Shown: positions 40,441 to 49,109 of the stretch, one piece after another
Position numbering within the stretch: position 1 is the first letter of the stretch
Layout: every line of letters starts with the position of its first letter
Program-made: the position numbers and the translations under genes
The notes under the pieces: generated by a model
Database searches by the model: none
The model's input: only the letters and a program-made list of their open reading frames with translations
Told to the model about the DNA's origin: nothing
Assembly (NCBI RefSeq): GCF_018141445.1
Contig: NZ_CP058649.1
Location: 3,553,001-3,617,000, forward strand
DNA length: 64,000 nucleotides
Reading direction: 5' to 3'
From: Vallitalea pronyensis
GTDB taxonomy: Bacteria; Bacillota; Clostridia; Lachnospirales; Vallitaleaceae

Positions 40441-40655
40441 TTCTAATATTTCTGCAAGATGAAATTTTTTATCGTTTATTTTCTCTTTTTTGAGTTGTTG
40501 TTTTTTCTTTCTTTTAATGGTTAATCATTCCTCTCGCCAGATCCTAAGCTCATGAAAACCTTATTCTCCTCCTTTATACATAAATATGACATATGGATAT
40601 CTATTATTCTTCCGATATGTTGTTGGTATAAAAAAAGGGTTTTGGATACAAAAAA
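40441..40655 (-). other. Leader of the yqfC-yqfD operon
   Basis: On the minus strand this region holds AAAGGAGGAGAATAAGG, then a short ATG-started frame MSLGSGERND ending at TAA, then the upstream-open YqfC frame starting after TGA. A sigma-E-like promoter would be expected for these sporulation genes; GTCATATT is present near 40585 but I cannot fit a matching -10 at proper spacing. Nothing else recognised. Confidence 0.4.
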
Positions 40656-40698
40656 AGATGCACCAATACATTATCTAAAGACATGTTTTGATGCATCT
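40656..40698 (-). terminator. Rho-independent terminator downstream of yqeY
   Basis: On the minus strand AGATGCATCAAAACAT pairs with ATGTATTGGTGCATCT (one wobble, one mismatch) and is followed by TTTTTTT. It separates the rpsU-yqeY unit from the yqfC operon. Confidence 0.9.
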
Positions 40699-40742
40699 GT
40701 TCTATGTTTTCTAAAACCTATATAAGCCTTTTGAGGTTAGAA

Positions 40743-40769
40743 AAAGCTGTTGATATAATCAACAGCTTT
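40743..40769 (-). terminator. First terminator of the rpsU-yqeY unit
   Basis: AAAGCTGTTGAT and ATCAACAGCTTT form a perfect 12-bp stem with a 3-base loop, followed on the minus strand by TTTTTC. It overlaps the yqeY stop codon, and a second terminator lies 45 bp further on. Confidence 0.85.
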
Positions 40770-41211
40770 ATTTTAAGATATTCCTAATTAATTCACTTAC
40801 CTTTTTATTATCAGCTCGTCCTTGGATCTTCGGAATAATTGCTGACATGACTTTCCCCATTTCTTTCATGGACTCAGCACCAACATGCTCAATGGTTTCT
40901 TGAACAATGCCAGCCAATGCTTCATCTGATAATTGCTCCGGCAAATAAGTCATTAGAACTTCAATTTCTTTTTTTAAGTCCTCTACCATATCCATTCGTC
41001 CACTTTTTTCAAACTCAGGAAGACTAGATTTTCTCTTCTTGACCTGACTAACAATGATCTGAACAACATCTTCTTCTGTTAATTCAATCTGCTTGTCCTT
41101 TTCTTCTTGAAGAATAGCTGAACGAACTAATTGAATGGTATTTTTACGTAAAGTATCCTTTTCTTTCATTGCAGCTTTCATATCCTGCAACAATTGGACC
41201 TTTAATGACAT
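40768..41211 (-). CDS. yqeY: GatB/YqeY domain protein
   Basis: The 147-residue protein is a stand-alone GatB/YqeY domain, all helical: LQDMKAAMKEKDTLRKNTIQLVRSAI, LPEQLSDEALAGIVQE and GKVMSAIIPKIQGRAD(N)KKVSELI. It resembles the tRNA-binding tail of the amidotransferase subunit GatB; stand-alone role unclear. ATG at 41211 follows GAGG; the longer frame starts inside rpsU spacing. It lies 15 bp after rpsU, a conserved pair. Confidence 0.94.
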   Translation of the reverse strand: MSLKVQLLQDMKAAMKEKDTLRKNTIQLVRSAILQEEKDKQIELTEEDVVQIIVSQVKKRKSSLPEFEKSGRMDMVEDLKKEIEVLMTYLPEQLSDEALAGIVQETIEHVGAESMKEMGKVMSAIIPKIQGRADNKKVSELIRNILK

Positions 41212-41226
41212 AAATATCATCCTCAA

Positions 41227-41400
41227 TTAAAATTTGCGTTTTCTTGCAGCTTCGGATTTCTTCTTACGCTTTACGCTTGGTTTTTCGTAATGCTCTCTTT
41301 TACGAATCTCTTGCATAATCCCCGCCTTTGCACAGCTTCTCTTAAATCTTCTGAGCGCGCTATCTAGGGTTTCATTATCTTTAATAACAATATTTGACAT
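41227..41400 (-). CDS. rpsU: 30S ribosomal protein bS21
   Basis: The 57-residue frame reads [20 protein letters not shown], then [20 protein letters not shown], then a basic end [17 protein letters not shown]. This is bS21, which sits on the 30S platform near the 16S rRNA 3' end and helps mRNA binding. ATG at 41400 follows AGGAG at 7 bases. Length is standard. It heads the rpsU-yqeY unit. Confidence 0.97.
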   Translation of the reverse strand: MSNIVIKDNETLDSALRRFKRSCAKAGIMQEIRKREHYEKPSVKRKKKSEAARKRKF

Positions 41401-41551
41401 AGCCAACTCCTACCTCCCTCCAGTTGCAATTTGTGCCTACCACAACTCTTGGGGTATTAATTATCTAGCACTATATTAGATTATAACATATTCTAGCGAT
41501 ACGTCAATATATTTTTACTTAAGAGATGGTTTTTTTTCCTATGTGGCAAAA

Positions 41552-42886
41552 CTAATGGAACGCGATACTGTATCGATAATCTTTATAGTTATAACTGGCT
41601 GTTGTATAACTTAATAAATGTTGATAGGCATAATCTTGTGTAAAGGTCAATCGTCCACGGCTATAATCACCTAACTCAATATCAAAATCAGATACATGAT
41701 TAAGGACTTCATCTACAGGCAATATAGTCAGTTTTTCCGGATCTCTAAAAGTGCATGTAGGCATAAATGAAATACCTGTAAACTGGGGTTTATGATGCTC
41801 TATTTTTTTGAATGTCATCTCAAATATAACCCCTATATCTGTTTGAGATGGATAGGGTTTGGTATAGCGTTGGGACGATATAAAATTACCTAGAGAATAG
41901 ATCACCAATCCTTTGCGGGTATCACCATCATCATTAACAATATCACGTATTTCAAAAGGTTGCAGCACATGGGGATGACTGCCCAATATAACATCTGCCC
42001 CTGCTTCAAACAGCCTGTCAGCCAAATTCTTTTGATGCACATTAGGATAGTTGAAATATTCATTGCCAAAGTGAATGGAAACGATGACAAAATCCGTACC
42101 AGACTCTCTGGCTTCCCTTACTTTATCCAACATAGCTTGTATCTTCACTTCATTATACATATCTAAGGTATTAATCAAGTATGGTTGATCAGCAGGTACT
42201 TCAAAGCCATTGGTACCATAAGTGTAAGATAAAAAAGCAAAATCAATACCATTGATTGTCTTCCTAAACAACGTATCTGCTTCTTCTTGGCTACGATACG
42301 TACCTACATGGTCAATACCTTGTTCATCCAAATAATCCAATGTTTGAATAGCACCTTCTGGATGACTGTCTAAGGCATGGTTATTGGCTGTTGAAACCAT
42401 GTCAAATCCTGCATCTTTCATATTTTTTGCTAATATTTCTGGTGTATTAAAACAGGGGAAGCCTACATAACCTTTATAAGCATTTTCTGGTCTTAAGATA
42501 CGCCCATTATCTTTTCCAGCTAAAGTTGTTTCAAGATTGCCTATGACATAATCCGCTTCATGTAAATACTTTTGAATATATTGAAAGGTATCTGTAAAGT
42601 CAAAGCTGTCTGTAGCTGCATCGTACCCCCGCCACAATTGCCATTTATGGAATATAATATCACCTACTGCAGCAATGGTAACTTCTTTTATCTCTTTCTT
42701 GACTGACTTCTCACGTATAGTTGTATCCTTCTTACTGTTCTCTTTATTTATGACTTCCTTTTTAGGTTGTTGGCTAAACGTCTCTACCTTGCTATGGTCT
42801 TGATGTATGGTATAAAACTGTTTATCACATCCTGTGGACAAACTGATAATCAACACCAACATCATTAGCCATCGTTTTTTTAACAT
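41552..42886 (-). CDS. CapA-family lipoprotein
   Basis: The 444-residue protein begins with a lipoprotein signal (LVLIISLSTGC), followed by a Lys/Ser-rich spacer and a CapA-type metallophosphatase-like domain: AAVGDIIFHKWQL, DYVIGNLETTLAG, STANNHALDSHPEG, VSIHFGNEYF, and GADVILGSHPHVLQPFE. CapA/PgsA proteins take part in poly-gamma-glutamate capsule formation, but many homologues lie outside such operons. No capB, capC or capE is nearby, so the physiological role is open. Outside the membrane, cell-envelope associated. Confidence 0.93.
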   Translation of the reverse strand: MLKKRWLMMLVLIISLSTGCDKQFYTIHQDHSKVETFSQQPKKEVINKENSKKDTTIREKSVKKEIKEVTIAAVGDIIFHKWQLWRGYDAATDSFDFTDTFQYIQKYLHEADYVIGNLETTLAGKDNGRILRPENAYKGYVGFPCFNTPEILAKNMKDAGFDMVSTANNHALDSHPEGAIQTLDYLDEQGIDHVGTYRSQEEADTLFRKTINGIDFAFLSYTYGTNGFEVPADQPYLINTLDMYNEVKIQAMLDKVREARESGTDFVIVSIHFGNEYFNYPNVHQKNLADRLFEAGADVILGSHPHVLQPFEIRDIVNDDGDTRKGLVIYSLGNFISSQRYTKPYPSQTDIGVIFEMTFKKIEHHKPQFTGISFMPTCTFRDPEKLTILPVDEVLNHVSDFDIELGDYSRGRLTFTQDYAYQHLLSYTTASYNYKDYRYSIAFH

Positions 42887-42923
42887 GTTTATCCCTTCAT
42901 TTCATATATATGTTTTTATATAA

Positions 42924-42959
42924 ATAGCCTAGTATACATCATATGTTCTACTAGGCTAT
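42924..42959. terminator. Terminator hairpin after alaS
   Basis: ATAGCCTAGTA and TACTAGGCTAT form a perfect 11-bp stem with a 14-base loop, 70 bp past the alaS stop codon. A weak T-rich tail follows on the minus strand. Confidence 0.75.
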
Positions 42960-43030
42960 CTTTAATCTTATTATATGAGATAACTATCATTATAGCAATA
43001 CAAAATGTCTGCAATGGATAATATCACTAT

Positions 43031-45673
43031 CTATTTGCTAAGTTGAGCCATTAATACTTCTTTCGCCTTTTCTAAAGCATCATTAATTTTGTCTGGGTTT
43101 TTACCACCAGCCTGAGCCATATTCGGACGACCACCACCACCGCCGCCTACCACAGCAGCAACTTCACGAATAAGGTTACCAGCATGAGCCCCTGCTTTAA
43201 TGGCTGCATCTGTAGCCATCGTCATGAGATTGACTTTGCCACCATTGGCTGTGATGAGTAAGATAACACCCTCACCTAACTTTTGCTTCAAACTATCTCC
43301 TAGATTTCTAAGACCATTCATATCCACATCGTTAATTTTAGCCCCTAAAAACTTGATGCCTGCAATATCTGATACCTGATCGAATAAGTCATCAGCTGCT
43401 CCTTTAGACAACTTAGCTTTTAATTGATCGTTTTCTTGTTTTGCGTGCTTGTTATCTGCCAATAATTGCTCTGCCCGTTTAACGAGCATGGCTGGTTCAG
43501 CTTTTAAGACTTTCGCAAGCTCTTTTATGAGGCATTCTAGTTCTTTATAGTAAGCAATAGCATGATTGGATGTTAATGCTTCAATCCTTCTAACACCTGC
43601 TGCTACGCCTGTTTCTGATAGAATCTTGAAAGTACCCGCTTCTGACGTATTGGACAAATGTGTTCCTCCACATAATTCAACACTGTAATCACCCATATTA
43701 ACTACTCTAACTTTTGAACCGTATTTCTCACCAAATAACGCCATAGCACCCATTTTCTTAGCTTCATCAATGGTCATTTCTTGGGTTTTAATGGCAATAC
43801 CTTCCATAATCTTAGCATTCACTTCATCTTCTACTTGTTTTAACTCTTCTTCTGTCATGCCTTGAAAATGGGTAAAGTCAAAGCGTAATTTTTCATCTGT
43901 AACTTGAGAACCTGCCTGTTCCACATGATTACCAAGAACATTTCTAAGTGCCTTTTGTAATAAATGTGTTGCACTATGGTTCTTAACCGTTGATTGACGC
44001 TGTTTACTATCTACCTCTAATGAAGCTTCTTGTGTGACATCAATCTTACCTTCAACAACATGACCCATATGACCAATTTTGTTACCGATTACATGTACCA
44101 CATCTTCTACCTTGAACTTACCTGTTTCTGTAACGATATAGCCAGTATCAGCAGCTTGACCACCACTTGTCCCATAGAAAGGTGTTTCTGCAACAAAAAT
44201 TGTACCTTTGCTTCCTTTTTCTAATGTGTTCACAATGGCATCTTCTGTGGTTAAAACACGTATAGGCGATGTATAGGTTAAGTGATCATAACCAACAAAG
44301 GCAGACGTGATACTTGGATCTATTTTATGATAGATGGTTTCTGCTGATCCCATGTAATTACTTTCTGCTCGTGCTTCTCTGGCACGGGTTCTCTGCTTTT
44401 CCATTTCATGATTAAAGCCTGATTCATCCACAGTCAGATTTTTCTCTTCAAGAATTTCTTTTGTAAGGTCAATAGGAAATCCATAGGTATCATAGAGTTT
44501 AAATGCTCGATCACCTGTTAGTTCCCTCTTACCCTCTTTATCCATTTCTTCCATATAAGATTTGAGAATACCCAAACCTTGATCAATGGTCTCATTAAAC
44601 CGATCTTCTTCCAACGTTATTATCTTTGTAATATAGTCTTTCTTTTCCACGAGTTCAGGGTAAGCGTCTTTGGATACTTCAATAACTGTCTCACATAATT
44701 TTGCTAAGAATTTATCTTCTATGCCCAGTAATTTTCCATGTCTAGCAGCTCTTCTAAGAAGTCTTCTAAGGACATAACCTCGACCTTCATTAGATGGCAA
44801 TATCCCATCGGATATCATGAATGTAACAGAACGCATATGGTCTGTGATAACCCGTATAGAAATATCCTTTACTGAATCGTCATTATAAGTCACTCCTGCC
44901 AAGGCACATACTTTTTGCAACAAGGCTTGGATGGTATCCACATCAAAGATAGAATCCACTTCTTGCATCATTAAGGCAAGTCTTTCAAGACCCATGCCTG
45001 TATCAATATTAGGGAAATCTAGTGGAAGATATTCCCCATCTTCTGTTTTTTCAAATTGTGTAAACACAAGATTCCAAAACTCCATGTAGCGGTCACAATC
45101 ACAACCCACCTGACAATCTGGCGAATCACAACCATAAGCTTCTCCTCTATCATAATGAATCTCTGAACATGGACCACATGGACCAGTGCCATGCTCCCAG
45201 AAATTATCTTCTTTACCTAATCGAACAATCTTTTCTTTTGGAAGCCCGATATCTTCATGCCAGATTCTCTCTGCTTCGTCGTCATCAAGATAAACGGATA
45301 CATAGAGACGTTCTTCTGGAATTTGCAGCACTTTCGTTACAAATTCCCATCCCCAAGCAATGGCTTCTTTTTTAAAATAATCACCAAAAGAAAAGTTCCC
45401 AAGCATTTCAAAGAATGTACCATGTCTTTGGGTTTTACCTACATTGTCAATATCCCCTGTACGAATACATTTTTGACATGTTGTAACTCTTTTGCTAGGT
45501 GGCACTTCTTGTCCTGTAAAATAAGGCTTAAGTGGTGTCATACCTGCATTGATCAACAACAAGCTCTTATCATTTTTAGGTACTAATGGGAAACTGTTCA
45601 TTTTCAAATGTGCTTTACTCTCAAAGAATTCAAGATACATTTTTCTTAACTCGTTTAATCCGTAATTCTTCAT
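43031..45673 (-). CDS. alaS: Alanyl-tRNA synthetase
   Basis: The 880-residue enzyme charges tRNA-Ala. In order: the class II catalytic core (KCIRTGDIDNVGKTQRHGTFF, NTDTGMG-like PNIDTGMGLERLA), tRNA recognition, the editing domain with zinc site HSATHLLQ and CGGTHLSNT, and the C-Ala domain ending with GGGGGGRPNMAQAGG. Length is standard. GGAGG lies before ATG. No T-box is visible in the 220 bp upstream. Terminator at 42924-42959. Confidence 0.98.
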   Translation of the reverse strand: MKNYGLNELRKMYLEFFESKAHLKMNSFPLVPKNDKSLLLINAGMTPLKPYFTGQEVPPSKRVTTCQKCIRTGDIDNVGKTQRHGTFFEMLGNFSFGDYFKKEAIAWGWEFVTKVLQIPEERLYVSVYLDDDEAERIWHEDIGLPKEKIVRLGKEDNFWEHGTGPCGPCSEIHYDRGEAYGCDSPDCQVGCDCDRYMEFWNLVFTQFEKTEDGEYLPLDFPNIDTGMGLERLALMMQEVDSIFDVDTIQALLQKVCALAGVTYNDDSVKDISIRVITDHMRSVTFMISDGILPSNEGRGYVLRRLLRRAARHGKLLGIEDKFLAKLCETVIEVSKDAYPELVEKKDYITKIITLEEDRFNETIDQGLGILKSYMEEMDKEGKRELTGDRAFKLYDTYGFPIDLTKEILEEKNLTVDESGFNHEMEKQRTRAREARAESNYMGSAETIYHKIDPSITSAFVGYDHLTYTSPIRVLTTEDAIVNTLEKGSKGTIFVAETPFYGTSGGQAADTGYIVTETGKFKVEDVVHVIGNKIGHMGHVVEGKIDVTQEASLEVDSKQRQSTVKNHSATHLLQKALRNVLGNHVEQAGSQVTDEKLRFDFTHFQGMTEEELKQVEDEVNAKIMEGIAIKTQEMTIDEAKKMGAMALFGEKYGSKVRVVNMGDYSVELCGGTHLSNTSEAGTFKILSETGVAAGVRRIEALTSNHAIAYYKELECLIKELAKVLKAEPAMLVKRAEQLLADNKHAKQENDQLKAKLSKGAADDLFDQVSDIAGIKFLGAKINDVDMNGLRNLGDSLKQKLGEGVILLITANGGKVNLMTMATDAAIKAGAHAGNLIREVAAVVGGGGGGRPNMAQAGGKNPDKINDALEKAKEVLMAQLSK

Positions 45674-45794
45674 ATCTATTTTCCTCCATTTAATTAATAC
45701 ATATTTAAGTTTTAACTTTTTTATCTCCTTTGATTAATAGAGATAATAGGAATCTATTTCATCGGCTAAAGTCAGAGAACTTTCTTATAAGATT

Positions 45795-45820
45795 AAAAAA
45801 AAATCCTCGTCATAGCGAGG
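45795..45820 (-). terminator. Rho-independent terminator
   Basis: On the minus strand CCTCG and CGAGG form a 5-bp stem (loop of 6) followed by a nine-T run, 75 bp past the stop codon at 45894. It could also attenuate transcription entering alaS from upstream. Confidence 0.8.
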
Positions 45821-45893
45821 TATATCATGCTCTTTTAAAATTATAATGTTATGCACATGGTTTGTCAATATATACAGACGATAATTTTGCAGC

Positions 45894-46460
45894 TTACAAA
45901 ATAAAAGAGACAACAACAGCAACAACGCCCATTACGCCATATATGATGGATTGAACAGCATTGTATTTTGAATCATCTATTCGCTTTAAAGTAGGCATTA
46001 ATCTCTTTCTGAAGCCAAAGGCTTTTTTGAAGTTGAGTCCACCTGAAATGGTAATCTTAGTACGGTTATCACCAACCGTTTTTGTTAGCTTAACTTTCGT
46101 ACCATCCTCCAACCTATACATGCAGTAATTAACATTTTTTATAGGATTAATGACTTTTAGTTCAGAGAAGCTATGTATCTTTTTACAAACACTTTCAAAA
46201 TCCTTCCATACATACGATGTAATACCAATAACAGCTAAAGGAAGAACTGTAAAAAGCGGTACAACAATAATGGTGCTCATAAGTATAACAGGCCATTGCT
46301 CTAATCCACCTTCAACTAATGGCCGAACAATAATAGCTGTTATCAAGATATAAAGGGAAAAATCAAAAACTTCCACATTTCGTTTGTTCCGATATATATA
46401 AAACGATAAAAGTGCGTTAACAACCAGTGCTACGCCAAAAACAAGTATTAGACTTTTCAT
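45894..46460 (-). CDS. Unknown four-helix membrane protein
   Basis: The 188-residue protein is not recognised. It has three helices at about residues 3-20, 32-48 and 57-83, a soluble section (about 85-160) with strand-forming sequence (RLEDGTKVKLTKTVGDNRTKITISGG), and a final helix (about 168-187). It lies 34 bp downstream of the LspA-like gene in the same direction and shares its terminator, so the two are probably one unit. It may process or hold a membrane-associated partner; no function is claimed. Confidence 0.75.
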   Translation of the reverse strand: MKSLILVFGVALVVNALLSFYIYRNKRNVEVFDFSLYILITAIIVRPLVEGGLEQWPVILMSTIIVVPLFTVLPLAVIGITSYVWKDFESVCKKIHSFSELKVINPIKNVNYCMYRLEDGTKVKLTKTVGDNRTKITISGGLNFKKAFGFRKRLMPTLKRIDDSKYNAVQSIIYGVMGVVAVVVSFIL

Positions 46461-46494
46461 GGTATTACCTCCAGAATGTATTTTTTGTAAATGT

Positions 46495-47067
46495 TTATGC
46501 GGGCTTACGATATGCCTTAAGACGTTTTACCGCATGCCTTATTAGATGTTGAAACTTAAATGTATTTAACGCTTTTCGATACTTAATAGCTGAAATAATA
46601 CCCAGTATTCCAAAACATACGGTTATATAACAATCTTTAAGATCAAATGTAAACAAGTTTTTGAGATAAATATAATCCAAGCTCCCATTCCAAAAAACTT
46701 TATCAATCAGTGAACACACTGTTCCGCTGATTAGTGCAATAAAAACCACACCAATCAAAGTATTTCCATATCGGTTATAATGGATATAATCATAAGCTAA
46801 GAGTGTCAAGAGCAAAGCCATAACAACCAGTACAATATGTGTTAACCGTCCAATTCCAAAGTCAAAAAGTGCATTAAAATAAGAATAAGCTGTATTTTGC
46901 ATTGGTCTAAACCATACCAAATCGCTAATGATACGGATGTTGGCATTGAAATAATACTGATAAATAAAAATTTTAATTAACTGGTCAACAACAACCCATA
47001 AACCTATCCATAAATAAAATGTTCGATATTTTATATGCCTCACCTCTACATCTTTATTACTGTTCAT
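46495..47067 (-). CDS. Divergent signal peptidase II-like (LspA) protein
   Basis: The 190-residue membrane protein has four helices and the LspA order: VVDQLIKIFI early, MQNTAYSYF (like 'N.GAAF'), then CSLIDKVFWNGSLDYIYL and FDLKDCYI. The two catalytic Asp positions (SLIDK and LKD) are kept. The usual Asn of 'NxxDR' is Ser, and 'NxAD' is 'DLKD'. LspA cleaves lipoprotein signal peptides. This copy is longer and altered, so it may be a paralogue with a special substrate rather than the housekeeping enzyme. Confidence 0.75.
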   Translation of the reverse strand: MNSNKDVEVRHIKYRTFYLWIGLWVVVDQLIKIFIYQYYFNANIRIISDLVWFRPMQNTAYSYFNALFDFGIGRLTHIVLVVMALLLTLLAYDYIHYNRYGNTLIGVVFIALISGTVCSLIDKVFWNGSLDYIYLKNLFTFDLKDCYITVCFGILGIISAIKYRKALNTFKFQHLIRHAVKRLKAYRKPA

Positions 47068-47190
47068 AAATATACCTATTTTTCACCTTGTTATTCCACA
47101 TAAATAACTCTCTTATCATAACATAAATTACGCATAACATCTAGCGTATTCTATATTCAATTATCATTCATCTATCTTGCACGTAAACAA

Positions 47191-47225
47191 AGGCGGTTGG
47201 ATGCATTAAAATCAACCAACCACCT
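47191..47225 (-). terminator. Terminator hairpin after the sugar ABC operon
   Basis: On the minus strand AGGTGGTTGG and CCAACCGCCT pair over 10 bp with one wobble, followed by TTTG. It lies 26 bp past the stop codon at 47251. Confidence 0.7.
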
Positions 47226-47250
47226 AAGATAACTTCTACCTGTAGTCCCT

Positions 47251-48090
47251 TTACTTTTCACCATCCATGCGAATACCCTGCATAAAATATTTATTCAACA
47301 CGGTGTATATAACGAGAATAGGTAAAAGGGATATAAGGCTTGCTGCCATTACTTCATCCCATTGTGTGATACCCGAATACCGACTCATCATGGATTGAAT
47401 ACCCACTGTTAGTGTGTATTTTGATGGATCGGATAAATACAGTTTTGGCTTTAAAAATTCATTCCAGAACCCTAAGAAAATAAAAACTGCTTGGGTCGCA
47501 ATAGCAGGTCTTGCAAGAGGCATGGAAATTCTTAAAAAAGTACCTAACCGTCCTAAGCCGTCAATAGCTGCTGCTTCTTCAATATCTTTTGGAAAATTAA
47601 TATAAAATTGACGCATCATAACAATATAGGTGGCATTCACCGCAGCAGGAATGATAATCGCATTGTATGAGTTTAATAATCCTAAAGATTTAACAATAAG
47701 ATAGTTGGGTATAAGAAGTACTTGTCCTGGAACCATTATGGAGATAAGCACCCCATAATAGACGAAGTGTTTTCCCTTAAAGTTTAATCTTGCCAATGCA
47801 TAACCTGCCATGGAATTAAAAAACACATTAATAAAGGTTCCAATGGTACAGATAAAAAATGAATTAATCACCCAGCGAAGGAAATTAGGGTCAATCATAA
47901 AAAGCTTGTTAAAAGCTTGTATTGTAGGTTGTTTAGGAATAAGATTAAGCCCACCACCTGTTATTTCTTTATATGTTTTAAAGGATGCCGAGACAGCCCA
48001 CAAAAAAGGAAATAAGGTGAATAACCCATAGATGATAAGCATACCGTAAAGTATCCATTTTATGTATTTTCTTTTTTTATTCATGTTCAC
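47251..48090 (-). CDS. Carbohydrate ABC transporter permease, MalG type
   Basis: The 279-residue permease has six membrane helices and the cytoplasmic EAA loop EEAAAIDGLGRLGTFLRISMPLARPA, which contacts the ATPase. N-terminal ILYGMLIIYGLFTLFPFLWAVSASFK is typical of the MalG/CUT1 group. It pairs with the MalF-type gene 7 bp upstream. The operon carries no ATPase gene, so a shared MsmX-type ATPase is presumed. Confidence 0.95.
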   Translation of the reverse strand: MNMNKKRKYIKWILYGMLIIYGLFTLFPFLWAVSASFKTYKEITGGGLNLIPKQPTIQAFNKLFMIDPNFLRWVINSFFICTIGTFINVFFNSMAGYALARLNFKGKHFVYYGVLISIMVPGQVLLIPNYLIVKSLGLLNSYNAIIIPAAVNATYIVMMRQFYINFPKDIEEAAAIDGLGRLGTFLRISMPLARPAIATQAVFIFLGFWNEFLKPKLYLSDPSKYTLTVGIQSMMSRYSGITQWDEVMAASLISLLPILVIYTVLNKYFMQGIRMDGEK

Positions 48091-48097
48091 TCAGCTC

Positions 48098-48991
48098 CTA
48101 ATATAAGCTTTCTGACTTGTTTAATTTTTGCGCTATAAATGAAACCACAAACACCACGATAGATAACACAATGGACATGGCTGTGGCAAAGCCCATGGTA
48201 TTGTTTTGACCAAAAGCATTCCGATAAATAAGTAGTGCAACGGTTAATGTTGAATTTTCTGGTCCCCCTGATCCATTTGAAAAGATATACGCCTGATCAA
48301 ACATTTGAAATGTACCAATAATACCCATAAGCAACACAAATGTTGTAATAGGCTTTAATTGGGGTATGGTAATATGCATGAACTTCTGAAAACTATTAGC
48401 GCCATCCACATCAGACGCTTCATAGATACTTTTAGGTACTTCCTGTAATCCAGCCAAATAAACAGTCATAAAAAAAGGTACAGTTGACCATATGTTCATG
48501 GACATGATGACCTTTAGTGCAAATCTAGGATTATTTAGAAAATTAATGGATTCCCTAAGTATATTCATGTCAAGGGCTATTTGATTCACTGGCCCATTTA
48601 AACTAAATAAAAACATAAAAATCATTGTAAGTGCTGCACTGGATGTGAGTGTTGGTAGAAAATAAATGGTTCTAAAACCAACCTTACCTTTGATATTAGC
48701 ATTAAGGACCGCTGCCATTACAAGGGCAAGTATCGTTTGAACGGGAACCACCACCGCTACAAAAGAGAGAATATTAATAAAAGCAATGCGCGTTTTGGTA
48801 TCCGTGAAAATACGTTTATAATTATCTAAACCAATAAATTCATAATAACCTGTAAATAGATTTACTTTATGAAAAGAAATATACAGTGCAAATACGATAG
48901 AGGACATAACAAAGATACCGATAACGATCATTGCTGGTGACAAAAATCCTATGCCTTGTGCTGCCTCATATTTTTTTCTTTTACTTGCCAT
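48098..48991 (-). CDS. Sugar ABC transporter permease, MalF type
   Basis: The 297-residue permease has six helices and the EAA loop YEASDVDGANSFQKFMHITIPQLKP. It forms the membrane channel together with the MalG-type protein. The start MASKRKKYEAAQGIGFLSPAM is typical of CUT1 permeases. Between it and the binding-protein gene is a palindrome (49019-49099), which may let more binding protein than permease be made. Confidence 0.95.
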   Translation of the reverse strand: MASKRKKYEAAQGIGFLSPAMIVIGIFVMSSIVFALYISFHKVNLFTGYYEFIGLDNYKRIFTDTKTRIAFINILSFVAVVVPVQTILALVMAAVLNANIKGKVGFRTIYFLPTLTSSAALTMIFMFLFSLNGPVNQIALDMNILRESINFLNNPRFALKVIMSMNIWSTVPFFMTVYLAGLQEVPKSIYEASDVDGANSFQKFMHITIPQLKPITTFVLLMGIIGTFQMFDQAYIFSNGSGGPENSTLTVALLIYRNAFGQNNTMGFATAMSIVLSIVVFVVSFIAQKLNKSESLY

Positions 48992-49018
48992 AAATCACCA
49001 ATCCTTTAGACGTCAAGC

Positions 49019-49099
49019 TAGGAGCTGTCCATCATGCATTTTATTCATGGTTGCTTATTTGATGCATCATGACGCAAATGTATGATGGAACAGTTCCTA
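49019..49099. repeat. Long inverted repeat between binding-protein and permease genes
   Basis: TAGGAGCTGTCCATCATGCATTT (arm about 49019-49041) faces its imperfect complement at 49076-49099, with a GATGCATC palindrome inside. It is an mRNA hairpin just past the binding-protein stop codon. The arms share the GGAGCTGT motif with the CTGTCTCA elements but are otherwise distinct. Confidence 0.7.
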
Positions 49100-49109
49100 C
49101 TTATGTACA

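Noticed and set aside
41552..42886. Poly-gamma-glutamate capsule locus
   Set aside because: Only a CapA-like lipoprotein is present; no capB, capC or capE partner lies nearby.
45674..45893. T-box leader for alaS
   Set aside because: I looked for the TGGTACCGCG core and specifier-loop features and found none. Only an ordinary short terminator is present.
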